DNA of 64,000 bases from Gautieria morchelliformis (taxonomy: Eukaryota; Basidiomycota; Agaricomycetes; Gomphales; Gomphaceae). Position numbers and translations under genes: made by a program. Position 1 is the first letter of the stretch, and each line of letters opens with the position of its first letter. Of this stretch, positions 33,725 to 45,532 are shown one piece after another. Location of the stretch: assembly GCA_015179125.1 (NCBI GenBank), contig WHVA01000320.1, forward strand, positions 1 to 64,000, written 5' to 3'. The notes below the pieces were generated by a model. It ran no database searches. It saw nothing but the letters and a program-made list of their open reading frames with translations, and had not been told where the DNA came from.

Positions 33725-36456
33725 CATCCATACCAATAAGAGACACGCATCTCACGCCACCAATGCATCTTCTCAATCCGCCTTCTTCACCCCCCCAGAC
33801 CCTCTTGCATCTTGTTCCCCCGCGACATATATCTCACACGTATCCCAGCTTCCCCGCCTTAAGCAATGAGACAAGCACCTGAGATTGCAGTTGACTTGGA
33901 ACACCACTCATACCGGTTTTTTTCTGGATTTGTGTGTCTCATGCATATATCCACGCGCACTCAGGACTGGATTGTAGATTGCTTAGATGAGATCAGAGAA
34001 AAATTGGAGTGTCTTAACGAGATTTTTCAGATCCTGCTATTGTCAAGGTACGCTCACCCTGAGCATACGTGAAGCAGCCCTTGTTCAATTAGCATAGGTA
34101 TTTCATGTTGCAGAGCGTGACATTGTGTGGCTACAACAGGATTTCAACCTATATGTTGTCAACCTTTTCGACACATACCATGCCACCAAAGTCCTAGGTT
34201 CGCCGTTATGTCCCCCGTTTATTTTTCTCTTAGACTCTCCCAAACATTCACTGGCTGCATTGCTCGAGATGTTTTGTGATTTCAAGCCAGATAAGCGGTA
34301 TCAACTCGCAGATTGGCGCATTAGACCACTCCCTGACGAGATGTTCGTCTATGCCCGGTCAGACACACACTTCCTTCTATATATATATGACCGCCTGCGC
34401 AATGCCCTCGTTGTCCCACGGTCACCTCAGACGCAGTCCCAGCATCAGACCCCTTTTCTTGATGTCCTCAGGCGTTCAGCGGACACAGCGCTGCGAACGT
34501 ACGTGAAAGAGACATACGATGCAATTGGTGGGACGGGTGCTGGCGGGTGGGACAGTCTGAGTCGCAAGTGGAATAGGAGTTCCGGTGTTGGCGAGGGTGT
34601 GCAAGCTGCGGTGTTTAAGCGGTGCACAAGTGGAGGGATGACGTTGGGCGTAGTGAGGACGAAAGTACCAGGTGTGTTGTTGTTGCCATTCTCCCCAGCC
34701 CGCATTTCTGATAATTTATCGGTGAACGTAGATACGTGCTGCCCAACCATTACATATTCAGACTTTCGGAAAATCCGCCACAGGATCTACCCGCCCTGTT
34801 AGGGATTTTCACCCCGTGCCACCCCTCGTGCGGACCCGATCGCTTGAACTTCTTGATGTCATCAAGGAGGCGGTTAAGCACGCTGCGTTACAGCCTTCCA
34901 TCGAAACCGTGCCTATGATTGTCACAGATATGGAAAATGAGGTGCATGCCGAGGATGTGGGAAACGAGGAAGCGGCAGGTTTGTGGGACCGATTGAGACG
35001 TGAGTGGACTTCTGAATCAATGTGTGAGACGGCGCTTCATCCTTAGATTCTGGCACAGCGACTGTTGCCAAAGTTGCACCGTCAAGCGCGCTATTTGGCC
35101 AAACACTTCCCTTGTCACGGCCATCTCCGGCCGAATATTTAGCCTCGTCTAGCTCGCTGTTTGGACCTTCACTCCAGGGATCTGTACGTGTAGCTTTCGT
35201 AAATTGGCGAATACTTTGACACCTTTGGCATACGCAGGCTTCTGCGCCGACCAACCCGCGATACCGTGACGTCGTAGCTCGCATCCATAGTACGCTTGTC
35301 CTCGCGCCGTCGCTTACTTTGGGGGTAAGATTGCACACATGGCGCTTACCTTTTGGGCTTATCGTATTTCGTGTGGGCACAGCAATATCAAGCTCTGAGC
35401 CTTATGTCAAAGTATCAGACCAAGACTTTAACGCAGCAGCTCAAGCTGAGATTCCCTATATACCACCTGCCCAGCGTCAGCCCATCCTGAAAACGGATCC
35501 AAACGCAGATGACACTTCGTTGTCGTTGGGCAACGACTAGGGATGCACACCGTCCGTATTACGGCCACGGCCGTATAATGTACGGCGGGTTGATGGATAC
35601 GGCAGACCGTATGCTGTCCGTATGATCAAGACCTCTCCCCTCTGACGGTACGGTACGGCACCGTACCGGCCGTATTACGGTTGACGGCAATATTATACGG
35701 TGGGGCTATTGGAAGATCGGTTAGTGACCGATCCGTGTAGACTATGATGTTTCATTATATTAGTATGCTCGCCTATGCGGCCTACACAGGTAGCTGCGCT
35801 TTATGTCAGCCTATGCAGACTAATTAGGCATGCCCAATGTGTACGTGCCAGCAGTAGCGCCCATCAGGCGCTGTGTTTTTGGCTCGGCTAACACGTTTTC
35901 GGCGTTTACCAATGCATGCCGTATACATACCGTACATACCGTACACAGCCGTATTTGTACGGTATATACGGTGTCAAACCGTACCGTATACCGTACCGTC
36001 GGCACAGCGCACCGAGCCTTGACGGTACGGGTGCCGTGGCCGTAATACGGCACCGTACAGCCGTGGATGTACAGCACGGTGTGCATCCCTAGCAACGACC
36101 GAAGAAGCGGAAGAGGAAAGGCGTGTCATCCGAGGTGGTCGACTCGTCTGTCACAGCCAACCCCGCGGACCCGAAGAAGCGCAAGGAACAGGTGAAATCA
36201 GAAAGTGAAAGGGGGGCTTTGGAGCCGTTTGACTTTGGTGCTGCGCCAAATATTCTAGACGAGCCTAGCCCTGTGGCCCCGCCTGTGCCTGCGAAAAAGC
36301 GACATGAGAAAAGTAAGAGCTTCAGCGGGATGCACGCTACGCGTATTCACGTTTGATGTAGGTGCCAAAACTGGTGTGCAGTATGGCAATTTTGGGGGAC
36401 CACCGCGAAATATGAGTGAGGTGAAAAGTGGAAATCAATCCCACACATTTCGGTAG
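33725..36456 (+). pseudogene. Rrp6/EXOSC10 3'-5' exonuclease relic
   Basis: Remains of the nuclear exosome exonuclease of the RNase D family. The DEDD exonuclease part shows [20 protein letters not shown] (first catalytic Asp and Glu, about 33878), VFHVAERDIVWLQQDFNLYVVNLFDTYHA (34100-34190), KRYQLADWRIRPLP and MFVYARSDTHFLLYIYDRLRNALV (34295-34410). The HRDC-side sequence YVLPNHYIFRLSENPPQDLPALLGIF follows (34735-34810). The C-terminal tail ends NMSEVKSGNQSHTFR with a stop at 36454-36456, the usual end of fungal Rrp6. At least four frame changes are seen (near 33990, 34030, 34620 and within 35000-35400). The N-terminal PMC2NT region is missing, and a hAT element interrupts the tail. Introns are retained. 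An essential gene, so an intact copy must lie elsewhere. Confidence 0.9.
35538..36091. mobile_element. hAT-type MITE, 554 bp
   Basis: Terminal inverted repeats TAGGGATGCACACCGT and its exact inverse, flanked by a perfect 8-bp target duplication GCAACGAC (35530-35537 and 36092-36099). The TAGGG start and 8-bp duplication are typical of hAT. The interior is non-coding and packed with ACGGTACGG/CCGTATTACGG words, many palindromic. It lies in the C-terminal exon of the Rrp6 relic. Confidence 0.92.
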
Positions 36457-37155
36457 TAGCTGCGAAATGACGAGGTGCATCATAGGATTCGTAAAGAGGC
36501 CAAATTTTTCAGGACACGAGCGATGGCCTGGTGGTGAGTATCAATTGTCAGGGTGGAAAAGGCCAAAGCATAAGTATAAAGAGGACAGGGTTCAGATGAC
36601 GAGTCAACGTGCGAAGACGATTACTTAACACATCAAGTCGACAATTTCGTTATTCGTCCTCGTTCAGTTGGGCAGTACTGCGGCAATATTATAACATAGT
36701 ATGCATAGTATAATATATACTTGGTGATACTCTCGGTGAGCTTCACTGCGGCAAAAATCTCCACATATAATACGTGGAGATCCAAGTAAATCACTACGCT
36801 ACATGTATCCAAGGAAGACGACCCTTACCTATAATGGGTACTTGACGGGAGATTACCTTCTTTTTCCCAACCATCACAAACCAGAAACGACCCAACTCAG
36901 GATGAGGATGACGATGCAATCCTGCCACTTATAGACCTTAGTCCAGAAGAGGAAGCAGAGATCAATGACGAGGAGGTTGAGGAGATCATAGTGAACCCAC
37001 AAGGGGAGGAGGAACATTCAAGCATAGGAGACAACAATGAAGGAGAAGAATCAACAGGTCAATCAGAAGGTGACACAGAAAGAGGAGAAAGTGAAGAAAT
37101 AGCACCAAAGGAATTTTTGAAGGGTCTGTGGATGAACCCTTCAAACACCAATTAT
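36457..37155. other. Spacer with an acidic open stretch
   Basis: 36460-36880 has no supported gene; a small hairpin, ATCTCCAC…GTGGAGAT, lies at 36757-36781. 36890-37150 is open and reads very acidic text (DDAILPLIDLSPEEEAEINDEE, EEIAPKEFLKGLW). It resembles the acidic regions of Gypsy polyproteins or a disordered host protein, and is cut by the LTR that follows. Confidence 0.3.
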
Positions 37156-37425
37156 ATCAGGGTTTGCAAGGTCAGCATGTGTCCATGTTTGTTCATGTTG
37201 TTTCATCCATGTCTCCAGGTGTTCCACAATCTTCTATGAGTTTCCATCTGTTGATTAGGTAATCACTTCCAGCACAGTGATAAGGTTGTAGCCAGTGTGG
37301 TGGCTTTTCCTCAGCTTGATCTCTGAGGATTGCCACCACTGCACAGTTGGTCACTGTCTTAGTATAGGCTCTTATCTCCTTGAGTATCTCTGGGTTGTGG
37401 CTTCATCATCAATGTTGCCCTCACA
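37156..37425 (+). repeat. LTR of Gypsy copy 3
   Basis: About 270 bp; the 3' half (GTAGCCAGTGTGGTGG…CCTCACA) matches copies 1 and 2, while the 5' half differs and is shorter. Confidence 0.8.
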
Positions 37426-38957
37426 GAAGATCAAGCTCATAGGACGACCCCACACACCTTTCTTAACCAACCTTCATCTTAGCCTATGGCAGACCAACTC
37501 CCAGATGCATACTGGGACTCCCTGGGTGAACATGGGCTGTTTCTTCGAGGTCTCCTTTCCAGTCAAGCACAACAGCTGCAGCAACTTCAACTGCAGAATC
37601 AGGAGCTGCACAATCAGATTGCTAATGTTCACAACATTTTAGCCCATGCTGCCATCACTGCTGCTGTTGCTGCTGCTCAAACCCTTTCCCCCTCAGTACC
37701 TCATAGTGTCCCTCCATCCACTCAGTCTATCAAAGCAGCAGAACTGGAGAAGTTCAGTGGAGACCATGCAGAGACTGAAGGGTTTATCAGGTCATCAAGT
37801 TGTCCATCACTGTCCATCCAGCATCCTTCCCAGATGAGTGCACAAAGATCCTATATGCTCTCTCCTTCATGATGGGAGGCTCTGCTGAAATATGGGCACA
37901 CAATGAGACTCAGGCTGTGATTGATGGTACCTCCTCAATATCCACTCTGCAGGCATTTATCAAACATGTGGAGGAGGCCTTTGGGGACCCAGATCCTTCC
38001 AGGACAGCTCACACCAAACTGCATGACCTCAGGATGACATCAGGAATGTTGGCAGCTGAGTACACAGCTCAGTTTGAGATATTGGCAGGCAGGACAGGCT
38101 TTAGTGATGAGGCACTCAAGGATGCCTATGCTTGTGGCCTCCCGTCAGGTATCCTTGACAAAATACATGCACAGCCCTCACTCCCACCCAACCTTAAGGG
38201 CTGGAAGGATACAGCTTGTCAGATTGACCGCAACCATCATCATCTGCTGGAGGTCAGGAAGGCGCAAACACCTCATGCTCCTAATCGCCCTCCTCCTGCA
38301 TGACCACACCACACTCCTGATATGGCTCCTGTTGTCACAGCACCACCCAGTAATGCGACACCTATGGACATTGACTCATCCTGCCGCTGCACCCAAATGC
38401 AGAGCTGCTACAACTGTAAGAGACCTGGTCACATTTCACCAGACTGCCTGAACCTCACAAGCCACAAATCTGAACAAACCTCACAGAGGTGGACATTGCA
38501 GCAATTGTCTCTGAATATGTGGCAGTGGCAATGGAGGAATGCAAACAGAAGGTGGAAGCCCCTGTCCAAGAGGAAGGAAAGGGTTTTTAGGCCAGTCAGC
38601 AGTGAAAGACATGCCCTGCTCGATGAATCGGTTTTCAGTTCTCAAAACAGGTACAATAGGGATCACAGGCAATATGATGCATCCTTCTTCTACCCCTGAT
38701 TGAACTGAAACCAAACCAGCCATGTGAAAAACCCGACCCATCACTCCAGCTGCTGATGCAAACCTTCCACTCCCTCTATATGTCCACACTGCTGACCTCC
38801 ACTGATGCACCAAAGTGCCTCTTACGGTCCACTCCATTGACACAGGTCATCTACCCACAATTGACTCCCTCCTTGACAGTGGTGCTACAGGGATTCTCTT
38901 CAATGTGGAGTTTGTAAGGGAACATAGACTTTGGACTCATCCCCTATCCTGTGCCAT
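37156..38957 (+). mobile_element. Ty3/Gypsy chromovirus, copy 3, truncated
   Basis: Fossil: LTR (37156-37425), leader and gag (37486-38590, with the CYNCKRPGHISPDC knuckle near 38405-38450), then the start of the protease region up to 38957, where an LTR of family B is inserted. Nothing further of this copy is found on the other side of the family-B stack. Same family as copies 1 and 2, but with a different U3, so a distinct subfamily. Several small breaks. Confidence 0.88.
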
Positions 38958-40545
38958 TGTCAAGATTGGATTTGGGTGTTAATATTGCATATTAGTGAAC
39001 ATGGTGAATGCCTGAATGGCTTGTGCGATAAGATATGTAGTTCAGTGAATAATGTAAAGCCAATAAAGGTTATGGAGTAAGGGGGCTACTTGAACGGAGT
39101 TCGCCCTGTCTACAGTTGAAGCGAAATAGCCTGTGACACTTGACAGTGTAACATGCAACCTTTTTTTTACATTCTCTTAACAGATCTATAAAGAGGTGTC
39201 ATGGAAAGGTCGTCTAGTAGTAACAATCCTTTCGCTGGTGAAGGTACTCCTTCGGAGCCCTTCACCAACAGCACAGACAAGGGTTTAGTGAAGGTGTCAA
39301 GATTGGATTTAGGCGTTAATATCACATATTAGTGAACACAGCAAATGCCTGAACAGTTTGTGCAATGAGGTATGTAGTTCAGCAAATAATGTAAAGCCAA
39401 TAAAGGTTTTTGAAGTAAGGGGGCTACTTGAACGGAGCTTTCCCTGTCTACAGTCGAAGCGAAATAGCCCATGACACTTGACGATGTAATGTGCAAGGTT
39501 TCACGGAAAGGTCATCTAGTAGTAACAATCCTTTCACTGGCAAAGGCGCTCCTTTGGAGCCCTTTGCTGACAGCACCAACAAAGGTTCGAAGACTAAAGT
39601 GGTGAAGGCGAGATATAGAAAGTCACTAGTGGTGCTTAGGCTCTGCTCTGGTTTAAAGGTAGTAGTCTAGAGAAGAGGGCTTAAGACGGTGGTCACAGTG
39701 TAGTTGGGTTTTGCACAAGATAGACATATGACAATTGAACTGCAGAATATACATGCGAATGTACACTACTTATACCGAATGCTCATATGATATCAGCAAA
39801 TAGGAAAGAGGCCATTGTGAGTCAGGGTTGGATAGGGGTGCGCTGTCAGGATACAAATAGATGTAACACATATACAATAGAACTAAGGAGGAGTGCAAAC
39901 ATGAAACAATGGGGAGGAAAGAGGACAAAGGTACCTATGTAAGAAAACACACCTTGAGACCTGCATACATGTTACCCTGCACAGACTCTTGGTCTAATGG
40001 GTTGATCCTGCACGATCTATGGGTAGGACATCCTGTGAATGCATGCCAGGCATAGGAACACCCAAAGGGGGTTGAATCAGGAAGGCGATGGGGTCAGTGA
40101 TGAACCATCACACCGCGTAGGGGATGTTGATCACGTTTGATGGCATGACTACTGGCGAATGATGCAAGTAGTGGTCATTCAGCGAAGGGCGAATGGAGCA
40201 AACATAGAGATGGAGGGATGAAAAGGGAAAATGAGGGTAACTTGATAGTCATGACATGAAGGTGGGATATAGAGACTCACCAGTGGTGTTTAAGCTTTGC
40301 TCTGGTTGGAGGTAGCAGTTTAGAGATGAGGGCTTAAGACAATGGTCACAGTGTAGTCAAGTTTTGCACAAAATAGATGTATGATAATTGAACTGCAGAA
40401 TATACATTTGAATGTGAACTACTTATAGCATGCTATCAGTGAATAGGAAAGAGGCCATCATGAGTCAGGGTTGGATAGGGGGTGCACAGTCAGGATACAA
40501 ACAGATGAAACACATATACAATAGAACTGAGCAGAAGTGTAAACA
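38958..40545 (-). mobile_element. LTR of family B (copy B2), split by a second family-B LTR
   Basis: B2 begins TGTCAAGATTGG at 38958 inside the Gypsy copy 3 protease region and is interrupted at 39294. It resumes at about 40263 with sequence that continues the family-B order, and becomes different near 40545. Fossil. Confidence 0.75.
39295..40256 (-). mobile_element. LTR of family B (copy B3), solo, nested in B2
   Basis: 962 bp, TGTCAAGATTGG…AGTCATGACA, bordered by TGAAGG on both sides (39289-39294 and 40257-40262). An LTR inserted into an older LTR of its own family. Confidence 0.85.
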
Positions 40546-40977
40546 GGATCCTGAGGCACCAACAATCTGAGGGAGCCTAAAAGGATAAGGTGCTTGAAAG
40601 CTGCTGGGGTTCTGTGGACAATCGCTGGCCGAATTAGGGGCCAATAAGTGGCATAAAGAATCAGCACTGGGCCTGTGGCTGGATATGGGAGTACTGGCCG
40701 AAAGTGGGCGCTGAGGGGAGAAGTGCTGTTCGCCTGGAGTTAGCTGGCATTGAACATCGAAATGAGGTGGTGATGCATGTTTGGGGACCGGATGATGTGG
40801 TGTAGGCCAAGATGCAGACATAGCGACTAATCGGGAGAAAGGGATGATATCTCCAGTGGGGTTTTGCGAGGGATATGAGGCGGAAGCTGTTCGCCGGGGA
40901 ACTGGTGCTGGAGTAGGAACAGGGCCTGTTGAGCGAGTTCTATGGACAACAGGTTGTTTTTGTTGTGTAGATGACAT
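40465..40977 (-). pseudogene. Gag-like N-terminal fragment of the family-B element
   Basis: The minus strand reads MSSTQQKQPVVHRTRSTGPVP…, Pro/Ser/Arg-rich, starting just inside the LTR at 41028. That position and composition suggest the beginning of gag of the Gypsy-type element that owns the family-B LTRs. Only a fragment remains. Confidence 0.4.
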
Positions 40978-41027
40978 GTGAAGTAGATAGAAGAATGTTT
41001 TGACTGTAGTTGTTAGTTCAATTATAC

Positions 41028-41609
41028 TGTCAATATTGGTTTTTAGGCGTTAATATCGTGTATTAGTGAACACAGCAAATGCCCAAATAGCTTGTGTGAA
41101 GAAGTGCGCCATTCGGCGAATAGGATGAGCCAATAAATGTTCAGAAGGTAAGAGGGCTGCCTGAACAGAGCTCACCCTATCTGCAGTTGTAGCGAAGTAG
41201 CCCGTAACACTTGACGATGTAACATGCAAGGAAAGGTTGTTTAAGCAGCAACTCAGGTGAACATGCAGGAGGAGCAGTGAAGGGGAAAGTAGGGATAGCT
41301 GGGTAAGGGAAATAAACAGGTCATGACAGGTTGATCCCACACGATCTATGGGTAGGACGCCTCGCGAATGCATTCCGGCCATAGGAACACTCAAAGGGGG
41401 TGGAGTCAAGGGGATGATGGGGCCAGTGATGAACCATCAAGCTGGGTAAAGGATGCTGATCGTGTTTGATGGCATGCATACTGGCGAATGATGTGAGTAG
41501 TGAATAACCGCTCACCAAATCCGGCGAAGAGCAAACGGAGCGAACATAGAAGTGGAGTGATGAAAGGGAGAATGTAGTTACTGGATGCAAGAAATAATGA
41601 GTCATGATA
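41028..41609 (-). mobile_element. LTR fragments of family B (copy B4 and a further end piece)
   Basis: 41028-41328 begins TGTCAATATTGG and ends GGTCATGACA but is only about 300 bp, so internally shortened. 41329-41609 repeats the right third of the family-B LTR, ending GTCATGATA. Fossil scraps stacked side by side. Confidence 0.7.
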
Positions 41610-41940
41610 GTGTAGTAGGTGGCATCAAGGGTTGATCAAGGGTCAGGGAGATCAGGGGGATGCAGGGTTGATGGCAAGTGCCAAGTGTTGTCCCTGGCTG
41701 CGGAGCATAGTATAATACAGGCTTGCTGACACTGGGGGTCTTTAGAGTTTTCTCTTCAGATTTCCCCTTGTCAGGTGAGAATCCCCTCTCTTGTATACTC
41801 TGTTCATTTATACATACTTCGAATTTCCCCTTGTCAGTTGTGTGGTAGTGTGATCTCCATGGCCAACTAGGGTTGCCCTTACAATCTGACTCATTCTTTC
41901 CCTTGCAAGCAAATACAATCTATAATTACGACATATCAAT
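41610..41940. repeat. Repeat pieces shared with 8697-8770 and 21660-21865
   Basis: 41618-41700 matches the segment at 8697 (GGTGGCATCAAGGGT, GTGCCAAGTGTTGTCCCTGG). 41735-41883 resembles the LTR-like tail of the family C Gypsy scrap. Probably LTR debris. Confidence 0.6.
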
Positions 41941-43830
41941 GTGAAAGGGGCGTACCTGAACAGAAAACTCGAGGATGCTGTATATATGTGCCAACCAGAA
42001 GGATTCATCAAGCAGGGAGAGGAACATTTAGTATGCAAGTTGAACAAAGGAATATACAGACTCAAACAATCGGGGTATTGTTTTGGAACCCTTAAAGACT
42101 TTGGTGTTATTGCTAACACTTCAATCTATCAGAATGTGACATTTAGGAGACTCAAAGAATATCAAACAATGCTGCAGCACAACTCCAGAAATAATTTAAT
42201 ATTTGTACCTTGGTTGCAATCCGCGTAAAAACTAGTCCAAGTTAATACGGATGGAAGGCAATGTGTTTCTTAGCAGCACTAAACAATAAACTAAAAGACT
42301 GTAGGTTCAAGGACACTATCGGGGTCCAAGCGTATTCCAAAATATAAAGGAATGTACTTAGCAGGCAAGTTTATAAATGGACTGCCCTGATAATCTACTG
42401 GTGCACTGCAATAAAACGAGGGATGAGTTTTGTGGATGTGACTTGTGAAAGTCTCTAATCAGGAAAATCGACTGATCAGATCGTCTCGGGTATTGGAGTG
42501 CGAATGGCAAGACTATCAATTGACAGACTCACTCTGTAGAATTACACCCGGAGGATTAGTCTAGGTGGCTAAGCAGAAAAGTATCTACTTAACAAGGAAT
42601 TAGACACTAAAGTAAGTGAATAACCCTAGCTGGGATTAGCAGCTTAGTAAGATGCAAGTCACATGAGGTCACATGGATAGAAGATGGGTAGATTGGCTGA
42701 TGAAAGGCAGGCAAAAGGGCCTCCTTTTATATTGTATTGTACAGGAGCTTAGCTAAGCGGTAGAGCCTTCTATCGATTAATGGAATGGGGGAATCAGTCA
42801 CGAAGAAGCTTACAGAAAGTGGGGGAAGGTTCTGTCTGACTCATAATGACTCACAGCAACTTGAAATGACTCTTTCTGGTGACTCCACAGGGTTTTCCAC
42901 CAATCAGGGCTTGATTTGTCAGGAATGAGTCATTAATTGGACTCATGTGATTTATCACAGCTTGGTAGAGTCATATACATGTGACTCACCAAGGTGTGCA
43001 TGATTTGGTTGAGTCATTAAGGCTGTACAAGCAAATGACTAGGTTTTTCGAACTCAGAGGCTGAGTCTGAAGGAGCCATCTGACCGGATTTGTGGGTGAC
43101 CACAGGTGTGCAATCCGTGAGTGAACGCAACCGGTCGGAGTTTGAAATCAGAAGTCCAAAACAGAGTTGTGGGGACATGTGTATCCACAACTCTGCTGCA
43201 CAGAAATAAGTGAGTTTGAGTGAAGACAGCCTCAGAAAATTAAGTAAAATTTGTAGATAATTAGAGGGAGGTTTGAATAGGCCTTATGAGGATAGCAGAT
43301 ATTTTTATGATGGCAATAAATGGTTTTTTAAAGGCCTTTGATGCAGAATGCAGAATACAAGGTTGCAGTAAGGAGTCAGTTTTCAAGGCTGGTTGAACAG
43401 CTAGATTCGAGACTACACGATATGCTGGTTGAACAGCAGTTCCCATATGGGTATGGCATGGGACACTGAGGAAGAGGATGGAAAAGTTGGGATTCAAAGC
43501 AGAAGAGGCAGACAAGACAATCTTTTTTAGATTCAGGGCAAGGAATAACATCAAAATTGCAGGATGGTATGTGGATGATGGGCTCCTCACATCGAATTCA
43601 TTAACTGCAATGGAGAGAATGGTCACAGACATCAGGGGGAGCTTTGACGTGCAGGATTTGGGAGACCTGACTTGCCTACTCGGAATTCAGATCATCAGAA
43701 ACTGAGAACGAGGCACTATACACATATCCCAACAAGCCTTTGTCAATACCATTACCAAATGATTTGGAATCACACCAGGATGTACAGTCAACTCACCTAT
43801 GGAATGCCGTATATAGTACAGTTCTGCCAG
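41941..43830 (+). mobile_element. Ty1/Copia RT fragment split by a solo LTR
   Basis: Left piece 41941-42078 reads AYLNRKLEDAVYMCQPEGF and LVCKLNKGIYRLKQSG. The right piece from about 43450 reads KLGFKAEEADKTIFFRF, WYVDDGLLTSN and DLGDLTCLLGIQI: Copia reverse transcriptase with the YVDD motif near 43570. The two are separated by the LTR at 42079-43449. No other parts of the element are present. Fossil. Confidence 0.85.
42079..43449. mobile_element. Solo LTR, family D copy 2
   Basis: 1371 bp, starting TGTTTTGGAACCC, with the duplication GGTAT on both sides (42074-42078 and 43450-43454). It matches most of the solo LTR at 4122-5652. Confidence 0.85.
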
Positions 43831-45532
43831 AGTGACTCTGAAGATAATTAAGGCGTCAATACTTCAGTTCTCTTCTGTTCAAATCCTGCCCTCTCAAAGC
43901 CTAGCGCGAGAATCTACAGCTAAAGCATGTCATTCTTGTGTACGCACGGCGTCCGCAGGTGGACGGTGGACTGCTGGACGGCGGGACGTAGACGGCGAGG
44001 TGTGGAGGACTGGACGGGCAAGCAGGTGGGAGGACAGGGGCAGGAGAGGCGGCGTCAGCGGCTGCGCTGTCCACTGGTTGGGGGGGGGGGGGTGTGCGGG
44101 CGGAAGGGAGGGGGACGTTAGAACAGAACAGCGAGGACGCACGCCGAAGACAGATCGGGGGAGCAGGCGGGGGTGACGTGGAGCACACAGCCCTCATGGC
44201 GTGTGTGGACGGTCGCGGGCGTGGGGAGGCACGCGGAGGAGGAAGGTCCGCGCCTGTGCCTGTACAGTGGTGGGTGGCGGAGGGGTGGATGGCGTCCGCG
44301 GCTGGGCCGCGCGCTGGTGGGTGGCGAGGTGGTAGGAGGTATCCGCAGGCGGGTGGCGGAGGGTAGGAGTGCGAGGTGGGTGGGGAGGACAGGGAGGGCC
44401 CAGGGAGGAATGCCCCGCAGCCCCCTAAAAGGGCTCAGAAGACGATGTGCACGAGGGACTTGCAACCTGGTCGGCAACTTCCGCGGCTCGGTCTTTGGCT
44501 GACAAAACCCTCTCCCTCCAAACCTCAGCGAAAACAAATACGGTTGTTTAATTATTTGTCACCCATAACATCTACGGACTAGCATCCTATCAATCAGCTG
44601 GTATGCCGCCCAAGCCGGCTTGCTGTTAAATTCAACTGCCGATTTGCTCTGTGGGCTGCCCTGAGGCTGCCAACGCACGAGCTGGTGCCTAGCCAACCGC
44701 GGTCGGTTCACGAAGGCAAAGTGAGACGGGAGCGCAGGCAGATAGACGGACAGGCCAAATTCAGAGTGAATTCAGTCATGAAATCGTGTTTGAACTCCGG
44801 AGTTCACGCTGGAATTCACACCGATTTCGTGACCGAATTCACGTCAAATTCACCTTCGTGAAACGCCCTAAATCACGATCCATCAGGCATTTACATCATC
44901 GAAGTCACCTTACCTCATTCGCAGCTCCTCAACGCTGAGAAACAACGCTACCTCGTCGCCTACGTGGAACCATGCATTATATTGGAAAAGACACGACGAA
45001 GTAAGTAACGACGTACCAACGCACATCAACAACTACTTTTATCGACCTTCGGGCCATCGGCTGCGTAGTCTGCCACATCACGCGCGTACGCGCGGCAACG
45101 ACGGGGCAATGATTGACAGGAGTGAGGAGTTGGCAAGGGCAGCGTTTGTGGACCCGGACATCGACGACAAGTGTATATTTCACTATCTATCGCAAGCTTT
45201 AATGACAGTGATTCGCAATACTACACCAAATTGTGCCAACAGCCACTGAACCGGGCCAGCCTAGCATATCACTGAAATGCAGTATTTGCTGCACTTTTCT
45301 GCAGTTCATTATCACTCTGTGGATAAATACACAGCTTTGCAGTGTTATAACGTTCGTGTTCTAACGTTCGATTTTTTCGAGCACTGATATGGAGCCAGGT
45401 CCAGGCACTTTCACCGAGTCGGTGCACAACTTCCAGCTCAGTATGTATATGGTGGGAATCTGCAAGACTGCACACGCTCATCGGTGCCAGGGCCTGAGGC
45501 ACTGATGAGAAGTGCCTTTTCTTTCTACAGCG
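43831..45532. other. No firm gene; GC-rich tract and unassigned exon-like piece
   Basis: 43930-44510 is very GC-rich with many GGTGGG/GGCGGAGG words and a run of 13 G at 44080-44092; its long open frames on both strands follow from composition. 44760-44870 repeats GAATTCA words. Around 44885-44990 the plus strand reads IYIIEVTLPHSQLLNAEKQR, which looks coding and is followed by GTAAGTAA, but no gene could be built. 45180-45530 shows nothing supported. Confidence 0.3.

Larger units (their letters stand above)
30740..33790 (-). pseudogene. Unknown host gene split by a TIR transposon
   Basis: On the minus strand, coding-like sequence left of the transposon (ERVKLIHDILLTVQLTLPFPLLLRVFDVPLALLPASAYCS, 30740-30883) follows directly from sequence right of it (RRIRLKYTINVYVTPISQGAAPS, 33345-33420). 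Removing the element plus one copy of a 2-bp TG duplication gives a continuous frame (…GAAPSHIDYERVK…). Further upstream the frame continues through VLKRDSVDRVVTGVDGCCGLIGIAAGLFRLNN to about 33768, overlapping head-to-head with the Rrp6 relic. The family is unknown. The join supports a real gene disrupted by insertion; whether the gene was already dead cannot be judged. Confidence 0.5.

Noticed and set aside
33725-36456. Rrp6 as a working gene with many introns
   Set aside because: Several frame changes fall inside conserved exons where no splice sites fit, and a hAT element interrupts the last exon.
43832-44582. Several 65-139-codon frames on both strands
   Set aside because: Explained by the GC-rich repetitive tract, where stop codons are rare in every frame.
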